A stretch of 64,000 bases of DNA from Micropterus salmoides (lineage: Eukaryota; Chordata; Actinopteri; Centrarchiformes; Centrarchidae): positions 4,525,933-4,589,932 of the forward strand of contig NW_024044681.1 in assembly GCF_014851395.1 (NCBI RefSeq), in the 5' to 3' direction. Below are positions 10,801-22,800 of the stretch, in pieces. A program made the translations under genes and the position numbers. The stretch's first letter is position 1. Each line of letters starts with the position of its first letter. The notes under the pieces were generated by a model, which made no database searches, was not told the origin of the DNA, and was given only the letters and a program-made list of their open reading frames with translations.

Positions 10801-13800
10801 AAAAAGACCAAAAACAAAAAATAAAAAGTGTAAAAGTTTCCAGGTGACTGAGGGAAATTTCTGTCTACGTCCAGGTTCGTTCACGTTTCTGTAATAACTC
10901 ATTACAACGAAGTTAATCACCTGTAATACATTTCGTCATTTAATCAAAAATAATTCTCATTATACTTTTTTGTGCCATTTTGAGATCTCATACTTACACA
11001 GTTCCTCCTGCAGTGACCTCAGATCTGCATGTTTATATTGTGATGCCATAATGTGAGAGTCACAGGATCCAGATGCTAACAGAGTCAATATCATCAGAAA
11101 CACATCTGGATTTCATAAATAAGAGACCTTTACCCGCTCTGAAACTGATGTATGTAAATATGTACAGGCTCTCTCAAAAGTGAGTCCCCACCCCCCACAT
11201 GTGACGACACTGAAGAAATGACCCTTTGCACCAGTGTAAAGTAGTGAGCGTACAGCTTGTAAAACAGTGTAAATCTGTTATACAAGCTGCACGCTCACTA
11301 CTTTACACTGTTATACAAGCTGTACGCTCACTACTTTACACTGTTATACAAGCTGCACGCTCACTACTTTACGCTGTTATACAAGCTGCACTGTTATACA
11401 AGCTGCACGCTCACTACTTTACACTGTTATACAAGCTGTACGCTCACTACTTTACACTGTTATACAAGCTGCACGCTCACTACTTTACGCTGTTATACAA
11501 GCTGCACGCTCACTACTTTCCACTGTTATACAAGCTGCACTGTTATACAAGCTGTACGCTCACTACTTTACGCTGTTATACCAGCTGCACGCTCACTACT
11601 TTACGCTGTTATACAAGCTGCACGCTCACTACTTTACACTGTTATACAAGCTGTACGCTCACTACTTTCCACTGTTATACAAGCTGCACGCTCACTACTT
11701 TACACTGTTATACAAGCTGCACGCTCACTACTTTACACTGTTATACAAGCTGTACGCTCACTACTTTACACTGTTATACAAGCTGCACGCTCACTACTTT
11801 CCACTGTTATACAAGCTGCACGCTCACTACTTTACGCTGTTATACAAGCTGCACGCTCACTACTTTACGCTGTTATACAAGCTGCACGCTCACTACTTTA
11901 CGCTGTTATACAAGCTGCACGCTCACTACTTTACGCTGTTATACAAGCTGCACGCTCACTACTTTACACTGTTATACAAGCTGTACGCTCACTACTTTAC
12001 GCTGTTATACAAGCTGCACGCTCACTACTTTACGCTGTTATACAAGCTGCACGCTCACTACTTTACACTGTTATACAAGCTGTACGCTCACTACTTTACA
12101 CTGTTATACAAGCTGTACGCTCACTACTTTACACTGTTATACAAGCTGTACGCTCACTACTTTACACTGTTATACAAGCTGCACGCTCACTACTTTACAC
12201 TGTTATACAAGCTGCACGCTCACTACTTTACACTGTTATACAAGCTGTACGCTCACTACTTTACACTGTTATACAAGCTGCACGCTCACTACTTTACACT
12301 GTTATACAAGCTGCACGCTCACTACTTTACACTGTTATACAAGCTGCACGCTCACTACTTTACACTGTTATACAAGCTGTACGCTCACTACTTTACATTT
12401 CTTCAGTGTCTTCACATGAAAAGATAGAATCAGATGTTTACACATGTGGGGGGGGTTCTCCTGTGAGATACTGCATTAATCTCATAGATCTTTATCTAAT
12501 AATCACGAGGATGGGTTCATATGAAAACAGATAATTAAAGGAAACTCTTTTCAGTAGTTTTCATTGGTCTGTCCTCCGGACGCTATGACGCGTCCTCCTG
12601 TCCTCCTGTCGTCCTCTCTCAGGTGTGTCAGCACTATAACAAAGGCTCCGGTCCTCACGGCGGCTGCACCTTCCAGGAGAACTGCACCAAAGTTCACTTG
12701 TGTCAGCACTTTGTTCAGGGCGACTGCATGTTCGGACTTAAGTGTAACCGGCAGCACGCCATCGAGCAACATAGCCGCCGCTTGCTTCTGAAGAAAGGAC
12801 TGAGAGAGGACATCATCCAGGAGCTGCCCTTCATCTACAGGAACATCCACCAGCTGACGGCTGCTGCCGCCTCCACAGGTAACAGTAACACACCTGGTCA
12901 CACCTGCTGCACAGGTGATCCGTGCACGCCGCTGACTCTGCACGTCTTTGTGTTTCCGTCAGAGAAAGATTCTTTTTGTAAACCTGCCGATCAGAGCGAC
13001 AACAGCAACGATATCTGTCTGCACTTCATCAGAAACAGCTGCAAGTTCCACAGTGAGTTCAGCCTCCTCTTCCTCACCTGATGCTTCCTCTTCATCTTTT
13101 TATTCAGCAGGTGAACAACATCTTCTCCACATCTGTTGAGTCTGGGAGGTTAGGGGGTTATCAAATAGGAAATGTACCTACAAACAAAAGCAAGAAGAGA
13201 TTCAGATAAATATTTTGTAAAGGTCTTTTTTGTTTTAGATATGGAAAGAATATGTGGCTTATCATTGGCAGCTCCAAGCTTGGCTTTTTTAAAAACTTTA
13301 AACTTGTTCAGATAAGGTTTGATTAAAATAATCATGAACATTATGTAGCAAACCTAGATTTGTTATGAATTTTAATAAATTTATGAGAATTAATACTCCA
13401 TTATGAATTTTAATATTCATAAAATCAAATTTTATTCCTCGTTTCAGGGCACCACCGGAGTTGTTTTAATCCTAGAGTTTTCGGACCTCTAGGTAGTTTT
13501 TAATAATTATACAATTATTACTAGTGATCAGTTAGTTAATAATCGTTCAATTATCTTAAATCAGTCAGTCAGTCTCATATCTAAAGGGTCAATTCTCTTG
13601 GCAGGGACGTGGAAATAGGCAACACACACAGTTCTTGATTATATTACAATGAGCCTGGAGGTTCGATTGTGGGAAGCATTTGACTCATACGGCAAAGAAT
13701 AACTAATGAAAGTAAGCTAACGCTATGAGTTTAGGAGTTAAAAGGAAATCTCTGACCACAGAACGTGTGTTAAGTCTTACTGCTTGTCGACAGCCTGCTT

Positions 13801-16800
13801 TTGGCCTGTTGCACGGGTCCCACGCTAGCTGCCCGATCCTGGCTTTTTGCTAGGGATTCTCCGGGGTTCTCCGTGTCTGGCAATTCGGCTGTTTGCAGGT
13901 TTCCTTGGTTGTAGCTGGCGAGACCACGTGGCTTGGTCTGACCTCGGTGAAGTTGGCTCAACGAAAAAGGCTTAAAAATGGAACTTGGTCGTTCCTGAAT
14001 TAGTCCAGTGTAACTTAACGGACTCATAACTTTAACAAACAAAAGAAAGAAAGAAAATAAAACAAACTGAAGGCAGATCGATGTCGCGGCACTTCAGGTG
14101 TGTAGCTTCAAGCGAACAAAGGGCTGGTTGCACTGGCCGAACTCTTAGGGCGTTGCCTGGCGAGGCACGCCGGACGCGTGCCGAAGCGTCCAGAGAGCAG
14201 AGCAGAGCGAGCCGAGAAGAGAGCGAGCGACGTCGTGTGTCGCTCTTTTGTTGCCTGGGGTGTGGTTCCCCAGAGGGCGTTTCAGGTTTCCCGAGGGACC
14301 GACTTTCTAAACTTAATGTCTAAAGGAAAATAAATGTATTTGCGCGTATTATAATCAAATATTTTCCACAATCGAACCTCAGTGGTCAAACGGTTGTACC
14401 GTTCTAAGTTAAGCATTTGGTAACAGGAAACAATTGTCACATTATTGGTCAGGATATTTATACATTAACGGCATTTCCGATGAGGGCATGTAATACTTAT
14501 TTCGTCCACTTGGGGGAGCTCAGGTTACATGAGGAAAGCTTAGATTAACCCAAGATCATCTCTCCTTAGGAACTGGGAATATTGTTGATTCATCCTTAAA
14601 TTCAAGCTGGCGATTAAGAGTATAGTAAAACATTCCTTTATCATCATTTCTAAAGGAATTTTGTATGAAAGTATTATGAACAAGCATTGATTACATTAGA
14701 TGAGGGAGTGTCTTGCTGAAAATAAAAACACTGCAAAAGTAACTTATTTAGATTCTTTCCAGCACTAATATCAACAACAGATAGCAACAACATGTTAACA
14801 TAACTACTCAAATAGAGGCAAACGTAATCAGGTAACTAAAGATTTAATTAAATGCTCTGAGTCTTTGGAGACAGCAGTCTTTGGTTATTTAAAGTTTGGC
14901 TTTCTGGGTTATGTCACAACTTGGGTGAGACAGGGGTTTTCTTTTGATGGGGTAATGAAACACCGAGCAAAGTCAGTTGCCACGATTACGTGTGTGTGTG
15001 GGGGGACACAAACACGCTGGTTTGTGTCCCTTTGTCAGTTTAACAGTCAGGCCCCATAGCTCCAAATTTATTCAATATAAAATGCACAAATCCACACCGT
15101 TGTTCACTACAATTAATTTCTGTCATCTTCAGTGAATCCAAAGAATTTTCCCAGCCTAATGCAGATTGAGGGTAAATACAAACAGCAATAACGATCTGTT
15201 CCAAAGTTTCTTGGTACGTGGGCGAGGACAAAATAAATGTGCCAGCGCTTCGCTTGAGTTTTTTTTCTGTTTTTGCGGGTAACGGGTCGTTTGGTAAAAC
15301 CTGTGAAGCATTTAAAAAGAGATCTCTTTAACTTTGTTGGTTCAAAAAACTTGTGCAGCAACCGCCAAACTTTTTCCCAACACATCTCTCCGTAACAGGA
15401 GCAGTACGAAAAAGCAGCAGGTGTTCTGCTAAGGAATTGTTGAATTGAAAAAACGTTGACGAACTGCCTTATTCTTAGTTTTAGTTTGCAGTGAAAAATA
15501 AATTGTCCCAACAACAGTGTCGTCATCAAATCCATTAAAGTCTTTAGGAAGTGAAATGATGGCCAAATGAAGACGATGGAGACTCAGGGAGACCACAGTG
15601 ATGAATTAACTCACTGTAGTTAAAAGCTGGATGAATAATTTATTTAGAATAAAAATGTTTTTGTCATACCGCTGTAGAAAGAAAATGTAAAACAATATAT
15701 GTGTTGTTCCAAATATAAAACCTATGAGGAGAGAAAAAATGAAAGACCAAGCCAGTAGCATTTGTTTGTGAAATGCTGAGAGAAGAGAGGGAGTGGCTTC
15801 CACTGAAGGTGGAATTTAAAGTATTTAAAGTCTAGAAAACTAAGTTCACCTTTAATTAACACAGTAGTTTCTCAGATAATTCTGCTTGATCTACATGTAA
15901 AGACAGTTCCGCGTATTTTCATCTTGATAGTAGATCTTCGTCTTCATCAGACTGATTCTGTCCTGTGATCAGCTGTGGCTTCACCTCAGCTCGTCCTGCA
16001 GTTCCCTTTAAAACCCACTAGAGAGCAGCAACGTTCACACTCTTCTTCTCTCAGAGTCTCTTCAGGAACAATCCCATCATTCACTTAAATGAATAATAAT
16101 TATCGCTTTCAGTCATTTCTTTACTCTAACAAACATTGTGATATTTGTTCCTACATAGAGGAATTTTTTTACACATTATTTTTCCTTCTGCGTGGTTAAA
16201 CTGCTTAGACAGATTCTCCCTCTAAAATCATTATTTGTTCTTTTAAATGTGTAACAACAATAAATTCTCTCCAATATCCATCATGAAATGTTTGGATTCT
16301 TTTTTCATTTAAAAATATCTTTTGCACACAGAGCTCACTCACACACATTTTATTTTCAACTCATTTTGGTAGTTTTATGTAATTTTTTATATTATAAATA
16401 ATAGTGTTTATATCATCAGCTTTAATTTGTTGGATAATGTTTTACTGGTTCATACACTCGTTACCGGATGATCTGTGACGTTGTTGGCATGCAGGCTGAA
16501 TAAAATTATTTTTTAATAGAAGCCTTTTCCAGAGGTGGAGTGTAACGATTTACACTCACGTTACTGTAATTGAGTAGCTTTTTGTGTACTTGTACTTTTT
16601 GAAGTGGTTTTTTAAATCTTTAATTTACTTTTTGTTAAGTATGTTTTGTTTAAAGTTTTGTCCTTCGCTACATTTTCAATCACATCGGTTACGGAGTTTA
16701 AAACTTTGGCTTCAAGTACAAGAGAGCAGCGGCTTTATCATGATGCAGAGTCAAGTGTGAAAAAATCTGTATTAAGTTGGGGCTGATGCAAACTGAACAT

Positions 16801-19800
16801 TTCCTGCTGCTGCAGCTTCACATTAAAAGCATCTAACTGGCGAAACACAGGTTGACCTTTATTTTGAAGTAGTCAAGAAATGCAATCTGTCTAAGTGAGA
16901 TCAGCGCTGAAATGTTGCAGTGAGTAAAGCAGCAGCAGACTCAGCGAGCTGTCAGATAAAGAGCTGCACGCCTCCACCTGCTCAGCCAGGTGACCAGCTC
17001 CTTCAGACTCACAGTCAGATCAGGACTTAAAATACCAATAACTGCCCGACAGTAGTTTGTTTAGCTGCTCCAGACTCTGAGCCCTGTGGCATTAAAAGGC
17101 ATCTGCTGTTACCGTAGTAACTACAGGTGTCTCATGCACAATAACGGGCAGCTGCATAATCGCGTCAAAGCCAGGTAATTAATGCAGAATTACATTTACA
17201 ATATTCTAACCATCAGTCCTCGGCTGCGCTCTGAGAGCGTTTTCTCGTTCAGTTGGCTCGTGTAGATTTGTCCTGATGGATTTAGGCCGGCCATGTTTTT
17301 AAGGAGTGTGTTCACACTGATAGAAGCTAGTAAAAACGTTGAAAATATTGAACAGTAAAATGGCAATTACAAATGTTTTTGACAGTCCGGCCCCTGCAGT
17401 GTCTGCTTAGAACAAATGTAGCTGAGGACCCCTGATGCAGAGGTCAGTAAAATAATAGCCTTCTTCCATTGGTGGTTAAAAATAAGTTTTCATAGTTTGG
17501 TTGGATTCTTTGCTCCAAATAGCCAAAAAACATTGGTGTATGACAATACTGGTTAGCATTAGCTACCTGCTGGTACAGTGAGGAAAATAAGTATTTGAAC
17601 ACCCTGCTATTTTGCAAGTTCTCCCACTTAGAAATCATGGAGGGGTCTGAAATTGTCATCGCAGGTGCATGTCCACTGTGAGAGACATAATCTAAAAAAA
17701 AAAATCCAGAAATCACAATGTATGATTTTTTAAACTATTTATTTGTATGATACAGCTGCAAATAAGTATTTGAACACCTGAGAAAATCAATGCTAATATT
17801 TGGTACAGTAGCCTTTGTTTGGTCAAACGTTTCCTGTAGTTTTTCAGCAGGTTTGCACTGCAGGAGGGATTTTGGCCCACTCCTCCACACAGATCTTCTC
17901 TAGATCAGTCAGGTTTCTGGGCTGTCGCTGAGAAACACGGAGTTTGAGCTCCCTCCAAAGATTCTCTATTGGGTTTAGGTCTGGAGACTGGCTAGGCCAC
18001 GCCAGAACCTTGATATGCTTCTTACAGAGCCACTCCTTGGTTATCCTGGCTGTGTGCTTCGGGTCATTGTCATGTTGGAAGACCCGGCCTCGACCCATCT
18101 TCAATGCTCTAACTGAGGGAAGGAGGTTGTTCCCCAAAATCTGGCAATCCATGGCCCCGGTCCTCCTCTCCTTAATACAGTGCAGTCGCCCTGTCCCATG
18201 TGCAGAAAAACACCCCCAAAGCATGATGCTACCACCCCCATGCTTCACAGTAGGGATGCTGTTCTTGGGATGGTGCTCATCATTCTTCTTCCTCCAAACA
18301 CGGTTAGTGGAATTATGACCAAAAAGTTCTATTTTGGTCTCATCTGACCACATGACTTTCTCCCATGACTCCTCTGGATCATCCAAATGGTCATTGGCAA
18401 ACTGAAGACGGGCCTTGACATGTGCTGGTTTAAGCAGGGGAACCTTCCGTGCCATGCGTGATTTCAAACCATGACGTCTTAGTGTATTACCAACAGTAAC
18501 CTTGGAAACGGTGGTCCCAGCTCTTTTCAGGTCATTGACCGGCTCCTCCCGTGTAGTTCTGGGCTGATTTCTCACCTTTCTTAGGATCATTGAGACCCCA
18601 CGAGGTGAGATCTTGCGTGGAGCCCCAGTCCGAGGGAGATTGACAGTCATGTTTAGCTTCTTCCATTTTCTAATGATTGCTCCAACAGTGGACCTTTTTT
18701 CACCAAGCTGCTTGGCAATTTCCCCGTAGCCCTTTCCAGCCTTGTGGAGGTGTACAATTTTGTCTCTAGTGTCTTTGGACAGCTCTTTGGTCTTGGCCAT
18801 GTTAGTCGTTGGATTCTTACTGATTGTATGGGGTGGACAGGTGTCTTTATGCAGCTAACGACCTCAAACAGGTGCATCTAATTTAGGATAATAAATGGAG
18901 TGGAGGTGGACATTTTGAAGGCAGACTAACAGGTCTTTGAGAGTCAGAATTCTAGCTGATAGACAGGTGTTCAAATACTTATTTGCAGCTGTATCATACA
19001 AGTAAATAGTTAAAAAATCATACATTGTGATTTCTGGATTTTGTTTTTTAGATTGTCTCTCACAGTGGACATGCACCTACGATGACAATTTCAGACCCCT
19101 CCATGATTTCTAAGTGGGAGAACTTGCAAAATAGCAGGGTGTTCAAATACTTATTTTCCTCACTGTAACTAGTTATTTATTACACTAACGCTAACCGCCT
19201 GTTTGAATGTAAATAGGGACGTGACTTCATATACAGTCCAGTGCGTCCCGCCAGAGTCCGATCTGTTGCGCCACAGTTTCCTAATAAAGTGAAAACATTC
19301 TCAAACTTCTCATAACGTTAAACGTCATTGATTTGGCAAAGTATCTGTCACCTAAAATTGAAAGTGCCATATGGTTTTGTTCCCTTATCAAATCGCAAAA
19401 GACTGCAATTTAATTAACTAAGAATAGGTATAGATAAGATATTAAATCAGTACAAATAAGTTATTTCAGGAGTTAAAAAGTAACTTTTACTCTCTGAGTA
19501 CATTTGAACTGAGCTACTTTTTACTTGCACTTAAGTAAAAGTTCATCAAAGTAATGGTACTTTTACTTAAGTAGAATATTTTTGTACTCTTTCCACCTCT
19601 GGGCTTTTCACATTTTAAGTTCTGGTGTTCTGTAGTTGAGGTTCTCGTCTCTCTGTGTAGATGAGTGCCGCCGTGTTCACTTCTGCCTGCCCTACAAGTG
19701 GGAGGTGTTTGATGGTGTCACCTGGACAGACCTGCAGAACATGGAGGACATTGAGAAAGATTTCTGTGACCCCTCTAAGACAAAGAGGTCAGACGTCACT

Positions 19801-22800
19801 TCGAACCTTTATCCAGGTATGAAGATCATCAGCTGTTGACTGAAACTTTTCTTTACTCTGATCTCTGCAGCTGTGGCGATCGGCCCGTTGACTTCCTGAC
19901 CATGAGTCAGGCGTCGCACCCCGTTCGCCGCCTCTCCACGGTTTCCTCAGTTACGAAGCCGCCCCATTACATCCTGACCACTCAGTGGCTGTGGTACTAC
20001 AAGGGGGACCACGGGAACTGGGTGGAGTACGGACAGCCGGTGAGTTGGACCGCTGTGGGAATTCTATAAATGCATAGCGAGTTCAGGAGTGGTTCTACCT
20101 GCAGCTCCGGTGAGGGCTAACTGCAGAAGTCTAAGAACAAAGTGCAGAAGTCTGAGAACAAGGTGCAGAGGTCTGAGGACTAGTTGCAGAGGTCTGAGGA
20201 CTAGGTGCAGAGGTCTGAGAACAAGGTGCAGAGGTCTGGGGACTGGTTGCAGAGGTCTGAGAACAAGGTGCAGAGGTCTGGGGACTAGTTGCAGAGGTCT
20301 GAGAACAAGGTGCAGAGGTCTGGGGACTAGTTGCAGAGGTCTGAGAACAAGTGCAGAAGTCTGAGAACAAGGTGCAGAGGTCTGAGGACTAGTTGCAGAG
20401 GTCTGAGAACAAGGTGCAGAGGTCTGAGAACAAGGTGCAGAGGTCTGGGGACTAGTTGCAGAGGTCTGGGGACTAGTTGCAGAGGTCTGGGGACTAGTTG
20501 CAGAGGTCTGGGGACTAAGTGCAGAGGTCTGAGAACAAGGTGCAGAGGTCTGCGGACTAAGTGCAGAGGTCTGGGGACTAAGTGCAGAGGTCTGAGAACA
20601 AGGTGCAGAGGTCTGGGGACTAAGTGCAGAGGTCTGAGAACAAGGTCCAGAGGTCTGGGGACTAAGTGCAGAGGTCTAAGGACTAGTTGCAGAGGTCTGA
20701 CTACTAAGTGCAGAGGTCTGGGGACTAGTTGCAGAGGTCTGAGAACAAGGTGCAGAGGTCTGACTACTAAGTGCAGAGGTCTGGGGACTAAGTGCAGAGG
20801 TCTGGGGACTAAGTGCAGAGGTCTGGGGACTAAGTGCAGAGGTCTGGGGACTAGTTGCAGAGGTCTGAGAACAAGGTGCAGAGGTCTGAGGACTAAGTGC
20901 AGAGGTCTGAGGACTAAGTGCAGAGGTCTGGGGACTAAGTGCAGAGGTCTGAGAACAAGGTGTAGAGGTCTGAGGACTAAGTGCAGAGGTCTGAGAACAA
21001 GGTGCAGAGGTCTTGGGACTAAGTGCAGAGGTCTGGGGACTAAGTGCAGAGGTCTGGGGACTAAGTGCAGAGGTCGGAGAACAAGGTGCAGAGGTCTGAG
21101 AACAAGGTGCAGACGTCTGGGGACTAAGTGCAGAGGTCTGAGAACAAGGTGCAGAGGTCTGAGAACAAGGTGCAGAGGTCTGAGAACAAGGTGCAGAGGT
21201 CTGGGGACTAAGTGCAGAGGTCTGAGAACAAGGTGCAGAGGTCTGGGGACTAAGTGCAGAGGTCTGGGGACTAAGTGCAGAGGTCTGGGGACTAAGTGCA
21301 GAGGTCGGAGAACAAGGTGCAGAGGTCTGAGATCAAGGTGCAGAGGTCTGGGGACTAAGTGCAGAGGTCTGAGAACAAGGTGCAGAGGTCTGGGGACTAA
21401 GTGCAGAGGTCTGAGAACAAGGTGCAGAGGTCTGGGGACTAAGTGCAGAGGTCTGAGAACAAGGTGCAGAGGTCTGGGGACTAAGTGCAGAAGTCTGAGA
21501 ACAAGGTGCAGAGGTCTGAGAACAAGGTGCAGAGGTCTGGGGACTAGTTGCAGAGGTCTGAGAACAAGGTGCAGAGGTCTGGGGACTAAGTGCAGAGGTC
21601 TGGGGACTAGTTGCAGAGGTCTGGGGACTAAGTGCAGAGGTCTGACTACTAAGTGCAGAGGTCTGGGGACTAAGTGCAGAGGTCTGGGGACTAAGTGCAG
21701 AGGTCTGACAACAAGGTGCAGAGGTCTGAGGACTAAGTGCAGAGGTCTGAGGACTAAGTGCAGAGGTCTGAGGACTAAGTGCAGAGGTCTGAGGACTAAG
21801 TGCAGAGGTCTAAGGACTAGTTGCAGAGGTCTGAGAACAAGGTGCAGAGGTCTGACTACTAAGTGCAGAGGTCTGGGGACTAGTTGCAGAGGTCTGAGAA
21901 CAAGGTCCAGAGGTCTGACTACTAAGTGCAGAGGTCTGGGGACTAAGTGCAGAGGTCTGGGGACTAAGTGCAGAGGTCTGGGGACTAAGTGCAGAGGTCT
22001 GAGGACTAAGTGCAGAGGTCTGAGGACTAAGTGCAGAGGTCTGAGGACTAAGTGCCGAGGTCTGAGGACTAAGTGCAGAGGTCTGAGGACTAAGTGCAGA
22101 GGTCTGGGGACTAGTTGCAGAGGTCTGGGGACTAAGTGCAGAGGTCTGAGAACAAGGTGCAGAGGTCTGAGGACTAAGTGCAGAGGTCTGGGGACTAAGT
22201 GCAGAGGTCTGGGGACTAAGTGCAGAGGTCTGGGGACTAGTTGCAGAGGTCTGGGGACCAAGTGCAGAGGTCTGAGAACAAGGTGCAGAGGTCTGAGAAC
22301 AAGGTGCAGAGGTCTGAGGACTAAGTGCAGAGGTCTGAGAACAAGGTGCAGAGGTCTGAGAACAAGGTGCAGAGGTCTGAGAACAAGGTGCAGAGGTCTG
22401 AGAACAAGGTGCAGAGGTCTGGGGACTAGTTGCAGAGGTCTGGGGACTAAGTGCAGAGGTCTGAGAACAAGGTGCAGAGGTCTGGGGACTAAGTGCAGAG
22501 GTCTGGGGACTAAGTGCAGAGGTCTGGGGACTAAGTGCAGAGGTCTGGGGACTAAGTGCAGAGGTCTGAGAACAAGGTGCAGAGGTCTGAGAACAAGGTG
22601 CAGAGGTCTGGGGACTAGGTGCAGAGGTCTGAGAACAGGGTGCAGAGGCCTGAGAACAAGGTGCAGAGGTCTGAGAACAAGGTGCAGAGGTCTGGGGACT
22701 AGTTCCAGAGGTCTGGGGACTAGTTGCAGAGGTCTGGGGACTAAGTGCAGAGGTCTGGGGACTAAGTGCAGAGGTCTGAGAACAAGGTGCAGAGGTCTGA

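Larger units (their letters stand above)
7857..12398 (+). repeat. Primary arm of the inverted duplication
   Basis: This arm lies inside the PARP12-like gene, from just after the exon 1 donor through intron 2, and exon 2 sits here in the orientation and frame of the other exons. It is therefore the copy that belongs to the working gene. The far end of the match lies in the 33-bp array and cannot be placed exactly. Confidence 0.8.
16530..19601. mobile_element. hAT-type element carrying a nested Tc1 copy
   Basis: Ends are CAGAGGTGGAG at the left and CCACCTCTG at the right, typical hAT termini. They are flanked by 8-bp near-duplications GCCTTTTC (16522-16529) and GGCTTTTC (19602-19609), one mismatch. 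Subterminal DNA on both sides is rich in ACTTAAGTA-like motifs. Removing the Tc1 copy leaves about 1.5 kb without an intact transposase, so it is non-autonomous. A short string near 17230-17250 reading SESVFS in one frame may be a relic of the hAT C-terminus. Confidence 0.8.

Noticed and set aside
11226..12419. 397-codon frame of CYTSCTLTTLH repeats
   Set aside because: By-product of the 33-bp period of an intronic array.
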